64,000 nucleotides of DNA, from contig NZ_FOMO01000003.1 in NCBI RefSeq assembly GCF_900112645.1, positions 523,877 through 587,876 on the forward strand, in the 5' to 3' direction. The notes beneath the pieces are model-generated. The model did not search any database, was not told the DNA's origin, and saw only the letters and a list, made by a program, of their open reading frames with translations. A program made the position numbers and the translations under genes. The DNA comes from Phytopseudomonas straminea (GTDB taxonomy: Bacteria > Pseudomonadota > Gammaproteobacteria > Pseudomonadales > Pseudomonadaceae). Position 1 is the first letter of the stretch. Each line of letters opens with the position of its first letter. Positions 1 through 10,503 of the stretch are shown here, one piece after another.

Positions 1-48
1 CAGGCGAGCAGGTTCCTGACTGACGCCGTCCGCTGCGATCACCCGCTA

Positions 49-2085
49 TCAGCCTGCCGCGCTTATGCCGAGCACCTTGAAGATGAAGGCGTATTCCAGG
101 GCCACATCGCGAATGGCCTGGTAGCGGCCGCTCATGCCGCCGTGGCCGGCTTCGAGGTCGGTCTTGAGCAGCAGCAGGTTGTTGTCGGTCTTCAGCTCAC
201 GCAGCCGCGCCACCCATTTGGCGGCCTCCCAGTATTGCACGCGGCTATCGTTGTAGCCGGCCACGGCGAGGATCGCCGGATAGCGCTGTGCCTTTACATT
301 TTCGTAAGGGGCGTAGCCTTTGATCCGCGCGTGCACCTCGGGCTCGTTGGGGTCGCCCCATTCGTCGTACTCGGTGACCGTCAGCGGGAGTTCCGGGTTG
401 AGCATGGTGTTGAGCACGTCGACGAAGGGCACCTCTGCGATGGCGGCGGCGAACAGCTCCGGGCGCAGGTTGAGCGTGGCGCCGATCAGCAGACCACCGG
501 CGCTGCCGCCGCTGATCACCAGCTGCGAGACGCTGGTGAAGTCCTTGGCGATCAGGTGTTCGGCGCAGGCGATGAAATCGCTGAAGCTGTTTTGCTTGTA
601 GGCGAGTTTGCCAGCGCGATACCAGGCTTCGCCCAGTTCACCGCCACCGCGCACATGGGCGATGGCGAACACCACGCCGCGGTCGAGCAGGCTCAGCCGT
701 GCGTGGGAAAACCAGGGGTCGAGGCTTTCGCCGTAGGCGCCATAGCCATATAGATAAAGTGGCGCTGCCTGGCCCAGGGCATCACGGCGCGCCACCAGGC
801 TGATCGGTACCTGGGTGCCGTCCGGCGCGGTCGCCCACAGACGTTGGCTCAGGTAGTCATCAGCATCGAAGTCGCCAAGTACCGGTGTTTCCTTGAGCAC
901 CTTCTGGGTGCCGTCGGCCAGGCTCAGCTCGCGGATCTGCGCTGGCCGATTGAGCGCCTCGTAGCGCAGGCGAATCACCGGGCTGGCGAACGCCAGGCTG
1001 TCCTGAACGTACAAGCTGTAGGCCGCATCCGGCAGGCTGACGCGGTAGCCGGCCATGCCCTGCGGACGCACGTCGATCACCGGCAAGCCGCCTTCGCGCA
1101 GGCTGAGTACCAGCGCCGACTCCGCCAGGCTGACCCCTTCGAGCATGACGTGTTCGTCATGCGCCACCAGTTCCTGCCAGTGAGGCCGGCTGGGCTGCTC
1201 GGGCGCTGCGCTGTACAGTGCGAAGTTGATGCCGCTCTGGTTGCTGCGAATCAGCCAGGCCCACTGGCCGTCCAGCTTGCCGTGGTCGGCGTAGTACTCG
1301 TGGCCTTCCTCGCGCGGTGCCAGGCACTGAAAGGCCCGGTCGGGGCTTTCGGCATCGACAACCCAGCATTCCGTGGTGGTCTTGCTGCCCAGCAGTAGCA
1401 CCAGCTGGCGCTCGGAGCTGCTGCGATAGCAGCTGAGAAAGAAACGCTCGTCGGCTTCGTGGAAAACCTGGCTGCTGCGCGCATCGCCCAGGCGAAAACG
1501 ATGCAGGGTGGCAGGGCGGTGGGTGTCGTCCAGTTCGCCGTAGAACAAGGTCTGGCTGTCGTTGGCCCAGGTCATGCTGCCGTCGCAGTTCTCGAACGGC
1601 AGCTCGGTGATGGTGCCGCTAGCCAGCTCCTTGACGAACAGCCGATAGATCTCGTCGCCGCTGGTGTCCAGGCTGTAGGCCAGGCGCTGCTGGTCTGGGC
1701 TGATGCTGAAGGCGCCCAGGGACAGAAAGCCGCCTGCGGCAATCTCGTTGGGATCCAGCAGCAGTTGCTCGGCCTTTTCATCGATAGCCAAACCGTCATC
1801 GGTCGGGCGAGGGCAGCGATAGTGGCGCGGGTACTCATCGCCTGCCGTGGTGCGTTGGTAATAGAGGTAGTCGCCCCAGGGCGTGGGCAGCGACAGGTCC
1901 GTTTCGCGGATGCGCGCCTTGATTTCCTGGAACAGCTGCTCGCGCAGCGGCAGGTCGTCCAGCTGGCTTTCCAGGTAGGCGTTCTCGGCACCCAGGTGTT
2001 CCAGTACCTCGTCGCTATCGCGTTCTTCCAGCCAGTTATAGGGATCGGCGCCAGAGGCCTTGCGGGCGATGGGGGCGGTGGTCAT
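49..2085 (-). CDS. ptrB: Oligopeptidase B (protease II), S9 serine peptidase
   Basis: This 678-residue protein is a prolyl-oligopeptidase-family enzyme, which cleaves short peptides after basic residues in the cytoplasm. The N-terminal two thirds form the beta-propeller gate and the C-terminal third the alpha/beta-hydrolase domain. The catalytic triad is visible: Ser528 in GGSAGG, Asp613 in GYNDSRV and His648 in EAGHGG, at nearly the same positions as in E. coli protease II. No signal peptide is seen. The ATG at 2085 is the first in-frame start and gives the family's usual length. It is transcribed alone and divergently from the membrane protein gene at 2271. Confidence 0.93.
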   Translation of the reverse strand: MTTAPIARKASGADPYNWLEERDSDEVLEHLGAENAYLESQLDDLPLREQLFQEIKARIRETDLSLPTPWGDYLYYQRTTAGDEYPRHYRCPRPTDDGLAIDEKAEQLLLDPNEIAAGGFLSLGAFSISPDQQRLAYSLDTSGDEIYRLFVKELASGTITELPFENCDGSMTWANDSQTLFYGELDDTHRPATLHRFRLGDARSSQVFHEADERFFLSCYRSSSERQLVLLLGSKTTTECWVVDAESPDRAFQCLAPREEGHEYYADHGKLDGQWAWLIRSNQSGINFALYSAAPEQPSRPHWQELVAHDEHVMLEGVSLAESALVLSLREGGLPVIDVRPQGMAGYRVSLPDAAYSLYVQDSLAFASPVIRLRYEALNRPAQIRELSLADGTQKVLKETPVLGDFDADDYLSQRLWATAPDGTQVPISLVARRDALGQAAPLYLYGYGAYGESLDPWFSHARLSLLDRGVVFAIAHVRGGGELGEAWYRAGKLAYKQNSFSDFIACAEHLIAKDFTSVSQLVISGGSAGGLLIGATLNLRPELFAAAIAEVPFVDVLNTMLNPELPLTVTEYDEWGDPNEPEVHARIKGYAPYENVKAQRYPAILAVAGYNDSRVQYWEAAKWVARLRELKTDNNLLLLKTDLEAGHGGMSGRYQAIRDVALEYAFIFKVLGISAAG

Positions 2086-2270
2086 GAGTGTCTCCAGAGC
2101 GCGGGGCGACCTTGGGGCGTTTCCAAAAACTGCTGCGACTGGTTTTTAGGAAGGCTGCGAAGGCGCCGAACCGGGTAAAAGCCGTTATCATAAGCGCCTT
2201 TGTCGTCTGGCGACCGCGTAAATGCGCTGCCGCCTGCGCGAGCCCAGTCAAGCCAGGGAACACCGCCCTC

Positions 2271-2744
2271 ATGATCGAAAACGACTATCTCCTCGCCTGG
2301 GGCGCCTATGCGATTGCCGCACTGGGCTGCCTGCTGGTGTGGTTCAAGCTGACCAGCTGGATGTGGCGCTACCTGCGCGAGCCGCTGCGCGTGCTGGTGG
2401 CGATCCTTCTGTTTTGCCCGACCATCGTCGACCCGGCCAAGGATCTGTTCGCCCCGGCCGTGGCGATCGTCGCCCTCGATCTGCTGTTCAAGGTCGGCAG
2501 CAATGCCTGGCGCGCGGTGGCGGACCTGGCCATGTACGGGATGATCGCCTTTGCCGTCTACCTGGTGTTCGTGGCCATTCGCTGGCCGTTCCTGAGTCGC
2601 GCCAAGGCGCGCAAGGCGGCGCGTGAAGAGCAGGAGGGCGAGGACAGCGACCTGACCCTGCGCGAGCGTCTGCATCAGGAGCAAGAACCCACTTATTCGG
2701 CGCCACGCAGCGGCCGCGGCGCGCGCGTCGAACCGCGTTTGTAA
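2271..2744 (+). CDS. Conserved membrane protein of unknown function
   Basis: This 157-residue protein has an Arg/Trp-containing N-terminus, about three hydrophobic segments (roughly residues 8-26, 38-75 and 85-105) and a charged cytoplasmic-looking tail rich in Arg, Glu and Lys. The frame is open further upstream (from 2088), but the ATG at 2271 puts a transmembrane segment directly after the start, whereas the upstream extension is rich in Arg and Pro. I recognise no catalytic motif. It lies 24 bases before the glutamine amidotransferase gene on the same strand and probably shares its transcript. Proteins of this kind are sometimes labelled as MFS transporters, but it is far too short for one. 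Confidence 0.7.
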   Translation: MIENDYLLAWGAYAIAALGCLLVWFKLTSWMWRYLREPLRVLVAILLFCPTIVDPAKDLFAPAVAIVALDLLFKVGSNAWRAVADLAMYGMIAFAVYLVFVAIRWPFLSRAKARKAAREEQEGEDSDLTLRERLHQEQEPTYSAPRSGRGARVEPRL

Positions 2745-2768
2745 GCCTGACCAGTCGGGAGCCCGGCC

Positions 2769-3545
2769 ATGTGTGAATTGCTCGGCATGAGTGCCAACGT
2801 CCCTACCGATATCGTTTTCAGTTTTACCGGGCTGATGCAGCGGGGCGGGCGTACCGGGCCGCATCGTGATGGCTGGGGCATCGGCTTCTATGAAGGGCGC
2901 GGCCTGCGCCTGTTTCAGGATCCGCGGGCGAGCAGCGAGTCGGAAGTGGCGCAACTGGTGCAGCGCTACCCGATCAAGAGCGAAGTGGTAATCGGCCATA
3001 TCCGCCAGGCCAACGTCGGCCGGGTGTGCCTGGCCAACACCCATCCCTTCGTGCGTGAACTGTGGGGGCGCAACTGGTGCTTCGCCCATAACGGCCAACT
3101 GGCCGACTTCCGCCCAGCCCTGAGCTTCTATCGCGCAGTGGGCGACACCGACAGCGAGTCGTCCTTCTGCGATCTGCTCAACCGCATTCGCACCGCCTTC
3201 CCGGAAGCCGTGCCGGTCGAGGTGCTGTTGCCTGAACTTGTCGCGGCGTGCGCGGCCTATCGACAGCATGGCGTGTTCAACTGCCTGCTCAGCGACGGCG
3301 ACTGGCTGTTCAGCTTCTGCTCCACCAAGCTGGCGCACATCACCCGGCGTGCGCCGTTCGGCCCTGCGCACTTGCGTGACGCCGATATGAGCGTGGATTT
3401 TCACGCCGAAACCACGCCCGATGACGTAGTTTCGGTGCTGGCCACCGAGCCGTTGACCGACAACGAAGCCTGGTCGGTCTACCAGCCGGGTGAATGGCGT
3501 TTGTGGCGCGCGGGCGAGTGCATCGCCCAGGGCCTGAGCAACTGA
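2769..3545 (+). CDS. Class II glutamine amidotransferase (YafJ type)
   Basis: The 258-residue protein begins Met-Cys-Glu-Leu-Leu-Gly. After Met removal, Cys is the N-terminal nucleophile typical of Ntn-hydrolase glutamine amidotransferases. Other family motifs are the RTGPHRDGWG segment, GHIRQANVG and the FAHNG oxyanion/ammonia-handling motif. The acceptor domain of larger family members (GlmS, PurF, AsnB) is missing, so it belongs to the stand-alone YafJ-like group whose substrate is not defined by sequence. It is probably co-transcribed with the membrane protein before it and the DUF2937 gene after it. Confidence 0.88.
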   Translation: MCELLGMSANVPTDIVFSFTGLMQRGGRTGPHRDGWGIGFYEGRGLRLFQDPRASSESEVAQLVQRYPIKSEVVIGHIRQANVGRVCLANTHPFVRELWGRNWCFAHNGQLADFRPALSFYRAVGDTDSESSFCDLLNRIRTAFPEAVPVEVLLPELVAACAAYRQHGVFNCLLSDGDWLFSFCSTKLAHITRRAPFGPAHLRDADMSVDFHAETTPDDVVSVLATEPLTDNEAWSVYQPGEWRLWRAGECIAQGLSN

Positions 3546-3579
3546 CAGATGTCCCGCGTGGCGGGGCCGCGAGGGAAGG

Positions 3580-4113
3580 ATGATTCGAAGTTATCTGCGT
3601 CTGGCGTTGTTCGCTCTGGGGCTGCTCCTGGGCGTTCAGGTGCCCGGCTTCATCGATGACTACGCCAAGCGCGTCGAAGCCCACCGCCTGGAGTCCGAGC
3701 AGAGCCTGAGCGGCTTTCGCGACACTGCCCGGCGCTTCTTCGATGGCGACTTGCAGCGACTGGTCGGCCACTACCGCAATAGCAGCGACCCGGTGATGCA
3801 AAGCGATGCGCGCAGCGTCGGCCTGCTGGTCGAACGCTCGGCGCTGCTGGAGCAGGAGTCCCTGGCCATGCAGGGGCCGTGGTATCGACAGGTTTGGCAC
3901 CTGGCGACCGCGGCCGACTCACAGTTGCTGGCGGAAACCCGCGCAGCCTATCGCTACCAGGTGCTCCTCGCGCCTGAAGCAATCGCCTGGGGTATCGCCT
4001 GCGCACTGTTCCTCGCATGGGTGGTGGAAAGCATCCTGCTGTTGCTGGCTCTGCCATTCCGGCGCCGCGAGCGTCGCAGCGTGCCCGAGCGACAGACGCC
4101 GCGCATGCGCTAG
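3580..4113 (+). CDS. DUF2937 family membrane protein
   Basis: This 177-residue protein has a hydrophobic N-terminal anchor (about residues 5-24), a soluble helical middle of about 110 residues and a second hydrophobic segment (about 133-160), followed by a very basic tail. This layout and sequence match the DUF2937 family of proteobacterial inner-membrane proteins, whose function is unknown. It lies 34 bases downstream of the glutamine amidotransferase on the same strand, so a shared transcript is likely. The central part probably faces the periplasm, given two membrane segments and a basic C-terminus. Confidence 0.7.
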   Translation: MIRSYLRLALFALGLLLGVQVPGFIDDYAKRVEAHRLESEQSLSGFRDTARRFFDGDLQRLVGHYRNSSDPVMQSDARSVGLLVERSALLEQESLAMQGPWYRQVWHLATAADSQLLAETRAAYRYQVLLAPEAIAWGIACALFLAWVVESILLLLALPFRRRERRSVPERQTPRMR

Positions 4114-4166
4114 TGCGTGCATGAACCCACCACGCGATATTCGGTATTGCGCAAGTTGCGTGGCCT

Positions 4167-4231
4167 GCGTCGAGCGAAGCGGTACCCAGGTTGCCCATCT
4201 CCAGGGTGCCGCTTCGCTCGACCCAGGCTAC
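4167..4231. repeat. Intergenic inverted repeat, family A (copy 1)
   Basis: Two arms containing the core GTCGAGCGAAGCGGT and its complement GCCGCTTCGCTCGAC face each other, each beside a CCAGG/CCTGG block. The element fills the gap between two convergent genes, so it may form a hairpin that ends transcription from both sides. Related copies occur at 52211-52338 and 62731-62812. Confidence 0.7.
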
Positions 4232-4241
4232 AGGTGCGCAA

Positions 4242-5420
4242 CTACTTGGCCAGAAAACGCATGCCGTCTTCCAGGCCCTGCAGGGTCAGCGGGAACATCT
4301 GGTCGTTGATCAGATCGCGTATGATGCGCGTCGAACTGGTGTAGTCCCAGGCTTCGCGCGGGTAGGGGTTGATCCAGATGAGCTTCTTGTAGGTTTCCAT
4401 GAAGCGCTGCAGCCACAGGTAACCCGCTTCCTCGTTCCAGTGCTCGACGCTGCCGCCAGGCTGGGTGATCTCGTAGGGCGCCATGGCCGCGTCACCGATA
4501 AACACCACCTTGTAGTCGGCGCCGTACTTGTGCAGCAGGTCGTGGGTGGACACCCGCTCGGACGTGCGGCGCAGGTTGTTCTTCCACACCGATTCGTACA
4601 CGCAGTTATGGAAGTAGAAATACTCCATATGCTTGAACTCGGTACGGCAGGCCGAAAACAGCTCCTCGCAGACCTTCACGTGAGCGTCCATCGAGCCGCC
4701 GATATCGAAGAGCAGGAGCAGCTTGACGGTGTTGCGTCGCTCCGGGCGCATCTGGATGTTCAAGAGGCCGCCGTCGCGGGCGGTGTGGTCGATGGTGCCG
4801 TCCAGGTCCAGCTCGTCCTGGGCGCCCTGGCGGGCGAACTTGCGCAGGCGGCGCAGTGCGACCTTGATGTTGCGCGTGCCGATCTCCACCGAGTCGTCGA
4901 GGTTCTTGTACTCGCGCTGGTCCCACACCTTGACCGCCTTGCCCTGGCGCTTGCCGGCATCGCCGACGCGGATGCCTTCCGGGTTGTAGCCGCCCGAGCC
5001 GAAGGGGCTGGTGCCGCCGGTGCCGATCCATTTATTGCCGCCAGCGTGGCGTTCCTTCTGTTCTTCCAGGCGCTTCTTGAACTCCTCGATCAGCTTGTCG
5101 AGACCGCCAAGCGACTGGATCTGCGCGCGTTCCTCGTCGGTCAGTGAACGCTCGAATTCCTTGCGCAGCCACTCTTCGGGAATCAACGCTTCGAGGGGCT
5201 GATCGAGGTTCTGCAAACCGTCGAAGTAGGCGGAAAAGGCCCGGTCGAACTTGTCGAAGTGCCGCTCGTCCTTCACCAGAATGGCACGAGCCAGGTAATA
5301 GAACTCGTCCATGTCGGCGAACACGACCTTGTGCTCGAGCGCACTGATCAGGTCTAGCAACTCGCGCAGGGACACCGGCACCTTGGCCGCGCGCATTTCG
5401 TTGAACAGGTTGAGCAGCAT
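4242..5420 (-). CDS. VWA domain-containing CoxE-like protein
   Basis: The 392-residue protein has a helical N-terminal region and a von Willebrand A domain from about residue 230. It is the usual partner of a MoxR AAA+ ATPase; such pairs act as chaperones for metal-centre insertion or complex assembly. The metal-site motif is D239-I-G-G-S243. The canonical MIDAS is D-x-S-x-S, so the first serine is glycine here. A Gly-rich linker lies near residues 127-150. It is the last gene of the moxR - GFA - VWA operon, 9 bases after the GFA stop. The start at 5420 is an ATG. Confidence 0.85.
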   Translation of the reverse strand: MLLNLFNEMRAAKVPVSLRELLDLISALEHKVVFADMDEFYYLARAILVKDERHFDKFDRAFSAYFDGLQNLDQPLEALIPEEWLRKEFERSLTDEERAQIQSLGGLDKLIEEFKKRLEEQKERHAGGNKWIGTGGTSPFGSGGYNPEGIRVGDAGKRQGKAVKVWDQREYKNLDDSVEIGTRNIKVALRRLRKFARQGAQDELDLDGTIDHTARDGGLLNIQMRPERRNTVKLLLLFDIGGSMDAHVKVCEELFSACRTEFKHMEYFYFHNCVYESVWKNNLRRTSERVSTHDLLHKYGADYKVVFIGDAAMAPYEITQPGGSVEHWNEEAGYLWLQRFMETYKKLIWINPYPREAWDYTSSTRIIRDLINDQMFPLTLQGLEDGMRFLAK

Positions 5421-5429
5421 GGCGCGTCC

Positions 5430-5824
5430 TCAGTGGCGGTCATCGACGGGCAGGCCGTCGTTGAGGCAGTACCAGTCGGCCTTCGAGCGGGTGTAGATGT
5501 GCTTCTGCTCGACCGTCGGCAGGGGCGTGTCCAGGGTGCCAAGTGCCACCGACACCCACTTGGGGTAAGGCTTCTCGGAAAACCATTGCAGGTTCGAGCC
5601 ACAGCACTGGCAGAAGGTACGGCTCACGCCGGGCGAAGAACTGAAGGTGCTGACCGATGCCTCACCTTCGGTGAAGCGAAAATGCTCGCGGCGCACATTG
5701 CCGTAGCTGGCGAACGCCGCGCCATGGGCTTTGCGGCACTGGCTGCAATGGCAATGACTGGCCGACTCGATGGGGGCGTCGATCTGGTATTTCACCGTGC
5801 CGCACAGGCAACTGCCACTATGCA

Positions 5825-5825
<1 letters not shown>
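5430..5825 (-). CDS. GFA family zinc protein (CENP-V/GFA domain)
   Basis: This 131-residue protein carries the Cys motifs of the glutathione-dependent formaldehyde-activating (GFA) fold: CLCG near the N-terminus, HCHCSQCRKAHG around residue 30 and FCQCCGS around residue 73. These would bind two zinc ions. Family members are annotated as carbon-sulphur lyases acting on glutathione adducts, but few have been tested. Its ATG overlaps the stop of the upstream MoxR gene by one base (ATGA type), so the two are translationally coupled. Sitting between a MoxR ATPase and its VWA partner is unusual context for this family. Confidence 0.88.
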
Positions 5826-6670
<845 letters not shown>

Positions 6671-6774
6671 CGGGAATCCTCACGCGGGGCAGGCGAATGC
6701 GAAAGCGCCGACTATAGCTCGTGCAGCTTGTAACTGTGAACGCCGCCGAGGTATTCAGTCACTGAATGGACGGC

Positions 6775-7848
6775 TCACGGCTCTTCAGCGGCGTCCCGTT
6801 CGAAACCACTGTTGAAGGCCTGCACGAAGCCGTTGCGCAGGATGCCGATAAAGGCCTCGAAGGCGCTGACGTTTTGTTGCTTGGTGCTGCCACGCAGTTC
6901 CACACGGGTGGCGATCTGGTCACGCGGCTGATTGCGCAGCACCTTTTCACTGCCGGCGACCACCGCTTCCCAGATCGAGCGGAAAAAACCCTTGTTCTGG
7001 TTCTCTACGTCCTGCTGCCAGTCGAACACCTCGACGTTGCGCAGCAGTGGCTTGATGTAGCCGCTGAGCTGGGAGTCCTCGGCGAAGGCCTCGATGACGA
7101 TATCGCCGGTGCCCGATTTGAAGTCGAACTTACCGTAGGCGTTGGCCAGGTCATTCAGGCGTGGCAGCTCGATGTTGGTGGCGCGCACGCGGAACTCGAA
7201 ATCCTGGAAGTTGTGGAAAGGGTCGAACACGGCACTGGCTTCCAGCGGTGCCTGGTTCATCAGCTTGGCCTTGCCCTCGAAACGCGCGACGCGGTCGCCC
7301 TGTTCGTCCGCCACGTTGGTCAGGTTGTAGAAGCTGGCCTGGATGGCGTTGGCCTTGAGCTTCACCGGCGGCGAGGAATTGAAGTTGTAGAAACCCAGGG
7401 TGCCGTCGTTGATTCGCGCTTCGTTTAGGGTGATAGGCAACAGTTTGTTCAGCTGTTCGCGCCAGTCGGTGCCTTCACCTGTCTGCGAATCCTCGCGGCT
7501 CTTGCCGTCGACGAAGTTGACCTCCGGGCGCTCGAATACCACCCGGGCGACCACGGCGCGTTTTTCCAGCAGTTCGTTCCAGCTCACCGAGATATCGATC
7601 TGCGGTGCGTCGACGAAAGGGACGGGGAGGTCCTGGTTGACCTTGACGATGCGCAAGCCGTTGATCCGATAGCCGCCGCGCCACAGTGCCACGTCGATGT
7701 CATCGATATGGCCGCGGTAGTCGCCCATTTCGGCCAGCTTTTCGTTCAGGTAGTCGCGCACCATGTAGGGCAGGGCGACGTGCACCGCCAGCAGCAGGGC
7801 AAGCAGGCCGAGGCAGATCCACAGGGGCAGGCTGTAGCGACGTTTCAT
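6775..7848 (-). CDS. DUF748 / AsmA-like membrane-anchored protein
   Basis: This protein of about 357 residues has one N-terminal transmembrane segment right after MKRRYSLPLW, then a periplasmic beta-rich domain of the DUF748 kind (related to AsmA-like lipid-transfer proteins). The frame continues upstream to 7944, but the ATG at 7848 follows a purine-rich site and gives a textbook signal anchor, whereas the upstream extension is rich in Ser, Gly and Arg. The function is unknown; AsmA-like folds are linked to phospholipid movement and outer-membrane integrity. It lies about 100 bases upstream of the moxR gene on the same strand and diverges from cysK. Confidence 0.75.
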   Translation of the reverse strand: MKRRYSLPLWICLGLLALLLAVHVALPYMVRDYLNEKLAEMGDYRGHIDDIDVALWRGGYRINGLRIVKVNQDLPVPFVDAPQIDISVSWNELLEKRAVVARVVFERPEVNFVDGKSREDSQTGEGTDWREQLNKLLPITLNEARINDGTLGFYNFNSSPPVKLKANAIQASFYNLTNVADEQGDRVARFEGKAKLMNQAPLEASAVFDPFHNFQDFEFRVRATNIELPRLNDLANAYGKFDFKSGTGDIVIEAFAEDSQLSGYIKPLLRNVEVFDWQQDVENQNKGFFRSIWEAVVAGSEKVLRNQPRDQIATRVELRGSTKQQNVSAFEAFIGILRNGFVQAFNSGFERDAAEEP

Positions 7849-7983
7849 CGGAGGTGTCCGGTTGCGCGGTGTGTGGAAGTGGACTGCCGCCGATCGGCCT
7901 GAGTTCGACTTTCCAGACGCTGGACGCGCCTGGGCTTGAGGCATAGGCTGACGGGCTCAGTCATGACAAGGAACCGGTATACC

Positions 7984-8958
<975 letters not shown>

Positions 8959-8974
8959 GTAGCTGGCGGCACTA

Positions 8975-9018
8975 TTGATTGGCTCGTCTCCAGCGCCCGC
9001 CAGGGGCGAGCCGATCAA
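8975..9018. other. 12-bp stem-loop after cysK, no T-tract
   Basis: Arms TTGATTGGCTCG and CGAGCCGATCAA pair over 12 bases with one G-T pair and a loop of about 20 bases. The element begins 16 bases after the cysK stop. No run of T follows, so it is at best a weak terminator or an RNA-stabilising structure. Confidence 0.45.
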
Positions 9019-9094
9019 GCTGAACGAGTGACGAGCTAACGCGTAGATATTGCCTGGTCACGAACCGACGGAGAGTCGAGCCGGTTCTGTCGAA

Positions 9095-9157
9095 TGTGGG
9101 AGGGAACCATGCGCCCGATTCGCGGGCATGAACCAGGCGTCCCAGCCCGCTCCCACG
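9095..9157. repeat. REP-like degenerate inverted repeat (GTGGGAG ... CTCCCAC)
   Basis: A GTGGGAGG arm and a GCTCCCAC arm with GCGGG/CCCGC blocks between them resemble the degenerate REP elements common between Pseudomonas genes. It lies in the 337-base gap between cysK and the DMT exporter, which otherwise holds only the two hairpins listed here. Confidence 0.45.
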
Positions 9158-9198
9158 GTAGGCCGCTAATCTCGGCTTGCCTTCAACTTCGCGCCTCC

Positions 9199-9227
9199 CC
9201 GTAGGGTGGGCGCAGCCCACCAACTTC
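9199..9227. repeat. GTAGGGTGGGC-GCA-GCCCACC hairpin repeat
   Basis: GGTGGGC (9205-9211) pairs perfectly with GCCCACC (9215-9221) around a GCA loop, preceded by GTAG. This unit is a familiar dispersed intergenic repeat in gamma-proteobacteria. It sits downstream of the DMT exporter gene, in the convergent gap with cysK. Confidence 0.6.
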
Positions 9228-9295
9228 ACCGTTCGACACCGCGTTTAGGTCGGACGAAAAAGTATCGGCTCCCGCCTAATCACGAAGGGCTCTAC

Positions 9296-10183
9296 CTAGG
9301 TCGCCAGATTCTTCGTAGGCCGAACCACCAGCCACAACGCGATAGCGATCAGCACGCCGCCGTACAGATGCGCCCAGGACAACGGCTCGCCGAGCAGCAG
9401 CGCGCCCCACAGCACGCCAAAGATCGGGATCAGAAAGGTGGTGGTCGATGCCTTGATCGGCCCGATGTCGTTGAGCAGGCGGAAATACAGCACATAGGCG
9501 AACGCCGTGCAGCCCAGCCCCAAGCCCAGCAGCGATGCCCATTCCAGCCAGCCGCCCCAGCTGGTTGGCGCTCCCAAGGCCAGTGAGCCGGCGAACAGCG
9601 GCAACAGGAACAGGCTGGCGCCCAACAAGCTGCCGAACGCGGTGAGTCGGTTATCCAGCCGGCCTGCGATCCAGCGCCGGGTCAGAAAACCGGCCACGCC
9701 ATAGCAGGCTGTCGCCAGCAAGCAGGCGAAGGCGCCCAGCAGCAAGCCCATGTCCAGTTCCGCCGGCCCGCTGCGGGTCAGCACGGCGACGCCGAACAGG
9801 CCCAGGGCGACACCCGCCGCGCGGCTCATCGTCATCGCTTCGGCGAAGAACAAGGCACCGATCAGCACGCCCATCATCGGCGTGGTGGCATTGATGATCG
9901 CCGAGTAACCCGCCGGCAGCACCAGCGCCGCCATGCTGTACATGGCCGAGGGGATGCCGGCATTGATCACGCCGAGTACCAGACAAAAGCCAAGTTTGCC
10001 GTGAAAGTCCCATTTCACCCGCATCAGCAGCAGGATTGCCAGCAGGCCGAGCATGGCGATGGAGGCGCGAAAGAAGGCGGTCGGCATACTGCCAATCACT
10101 GGCGCGACGATACGCATGAACAGGAAGCTGGCCCCCCAGATTGCAGCGAGCAGCAAGAGGCGCAGCATGTCGGCAGGGCGCAC
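9296..10183 (-). CDS. DMT family transporter with two EamA domains
   Basis: The 295-residue protein has about ten hydrophobic helices arranged as two EamA repeats (about residues 8-135 and 148-285), with the N-terminal signature LAAIWGASFLFMR. It belongs to the drug/metabolite exporter superfamily; the substrate is not predictable from sequence. The start is GTG at 10183 (VRPADMLRLL); an in-frame ATG at 10168 would remove only five residues. It is transcribed alone and divergently from the TonB receptor, with a 320-base shared upstream region. Confidence 0.85.
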   Translation of the reverse strand: MRPADMLRLLLLAAIWGASFLFMRIVAPVIGSMPTAFFRASIAMLGLLAILLLMRVKWDFHGKLGFCLVLGVINAGIPSAMYSMAALVLPAGYSAIINATTPMMGVLIGALFFAEAMTMSRAAGVALGLFGVAVLTRSGPAELDMGLLLGAFACLLATACYGVAGFLTRRWIAGRLDNRLTAFGSLLGASLFLLPLFAGSLALGAPTSWGGWLEWASLLGLGLGCTAFAYVLYFRLLNDIGPIKASTTTFLIPIFGVLWGALLLGEPLSWAHLYGGVLIAIALWLVVRPTKNLAT

Positions 10184-10342
10184 GGCGGGCTCCAGTCATC
10201 TAAAGAAGGGCGGCAGTGTTGCTGGATGATGCACGCAAGGCAAGCTCACCGTCCGCCGGTATAGGCTTACCGTCGCAATGCGCGGCGTGCCCATGGTCGC
10301 GTGCTCGAGGCGCCCGGGACTCACTATTGTTTGAACGACGGC

Positions 10343-10372
10343 GCAGGCCTGCAGGTCGCACCTCAGGCCTGC
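10343..10372. promoter_or_regulatory. Strong hairpin upstream of the TonB receptor
   Basis: GCAGGCCTG (10343-10351), one unpaired C, AGGT, a CGC loop, ACCT and CAGGCCTGC (to 10372) form a 13-bp stem with a single bulge. It lies 132 bases ahead of the receptor start, inside the 320-base gap between two divergent genes. It could be an operator or a leader structure. No poly-T follows. I see nothing else convincing in this gap: no clear Fur box and no cobalamin-riboswitch core. Confidence 0.5.
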
Positions 10373-10503
10373 ACCGGTCACAATGGCGGGCTTTGCGACC
10401 GCGTGGCTGAGCTGGCCAGCGGTCAGTCTCCCGCTTGCCTGGGCCACTCGATCCGGGTGGCTGCGCCACGGGGCGCCGAGTCGAACTATGAAAGGATCTT
10501 CCA

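Noticed and set aside
2082..3404. Long minus-strand reading frame (440 codons) opposite the membrane protein and amidotransferase genes
   Set aside because: It is rich in His, Gln and Ala in the way antisense frames of GC-rich genes are, and covers two well-supported genes.
10200..10503. Possible cobalamin riboswitch or small ORF (68 codons from 10301) ahead of the TonB receptor
   Set aside because: The B12-box consensus is missing, and the ORF has no ribosome-binding site or recognisable family.
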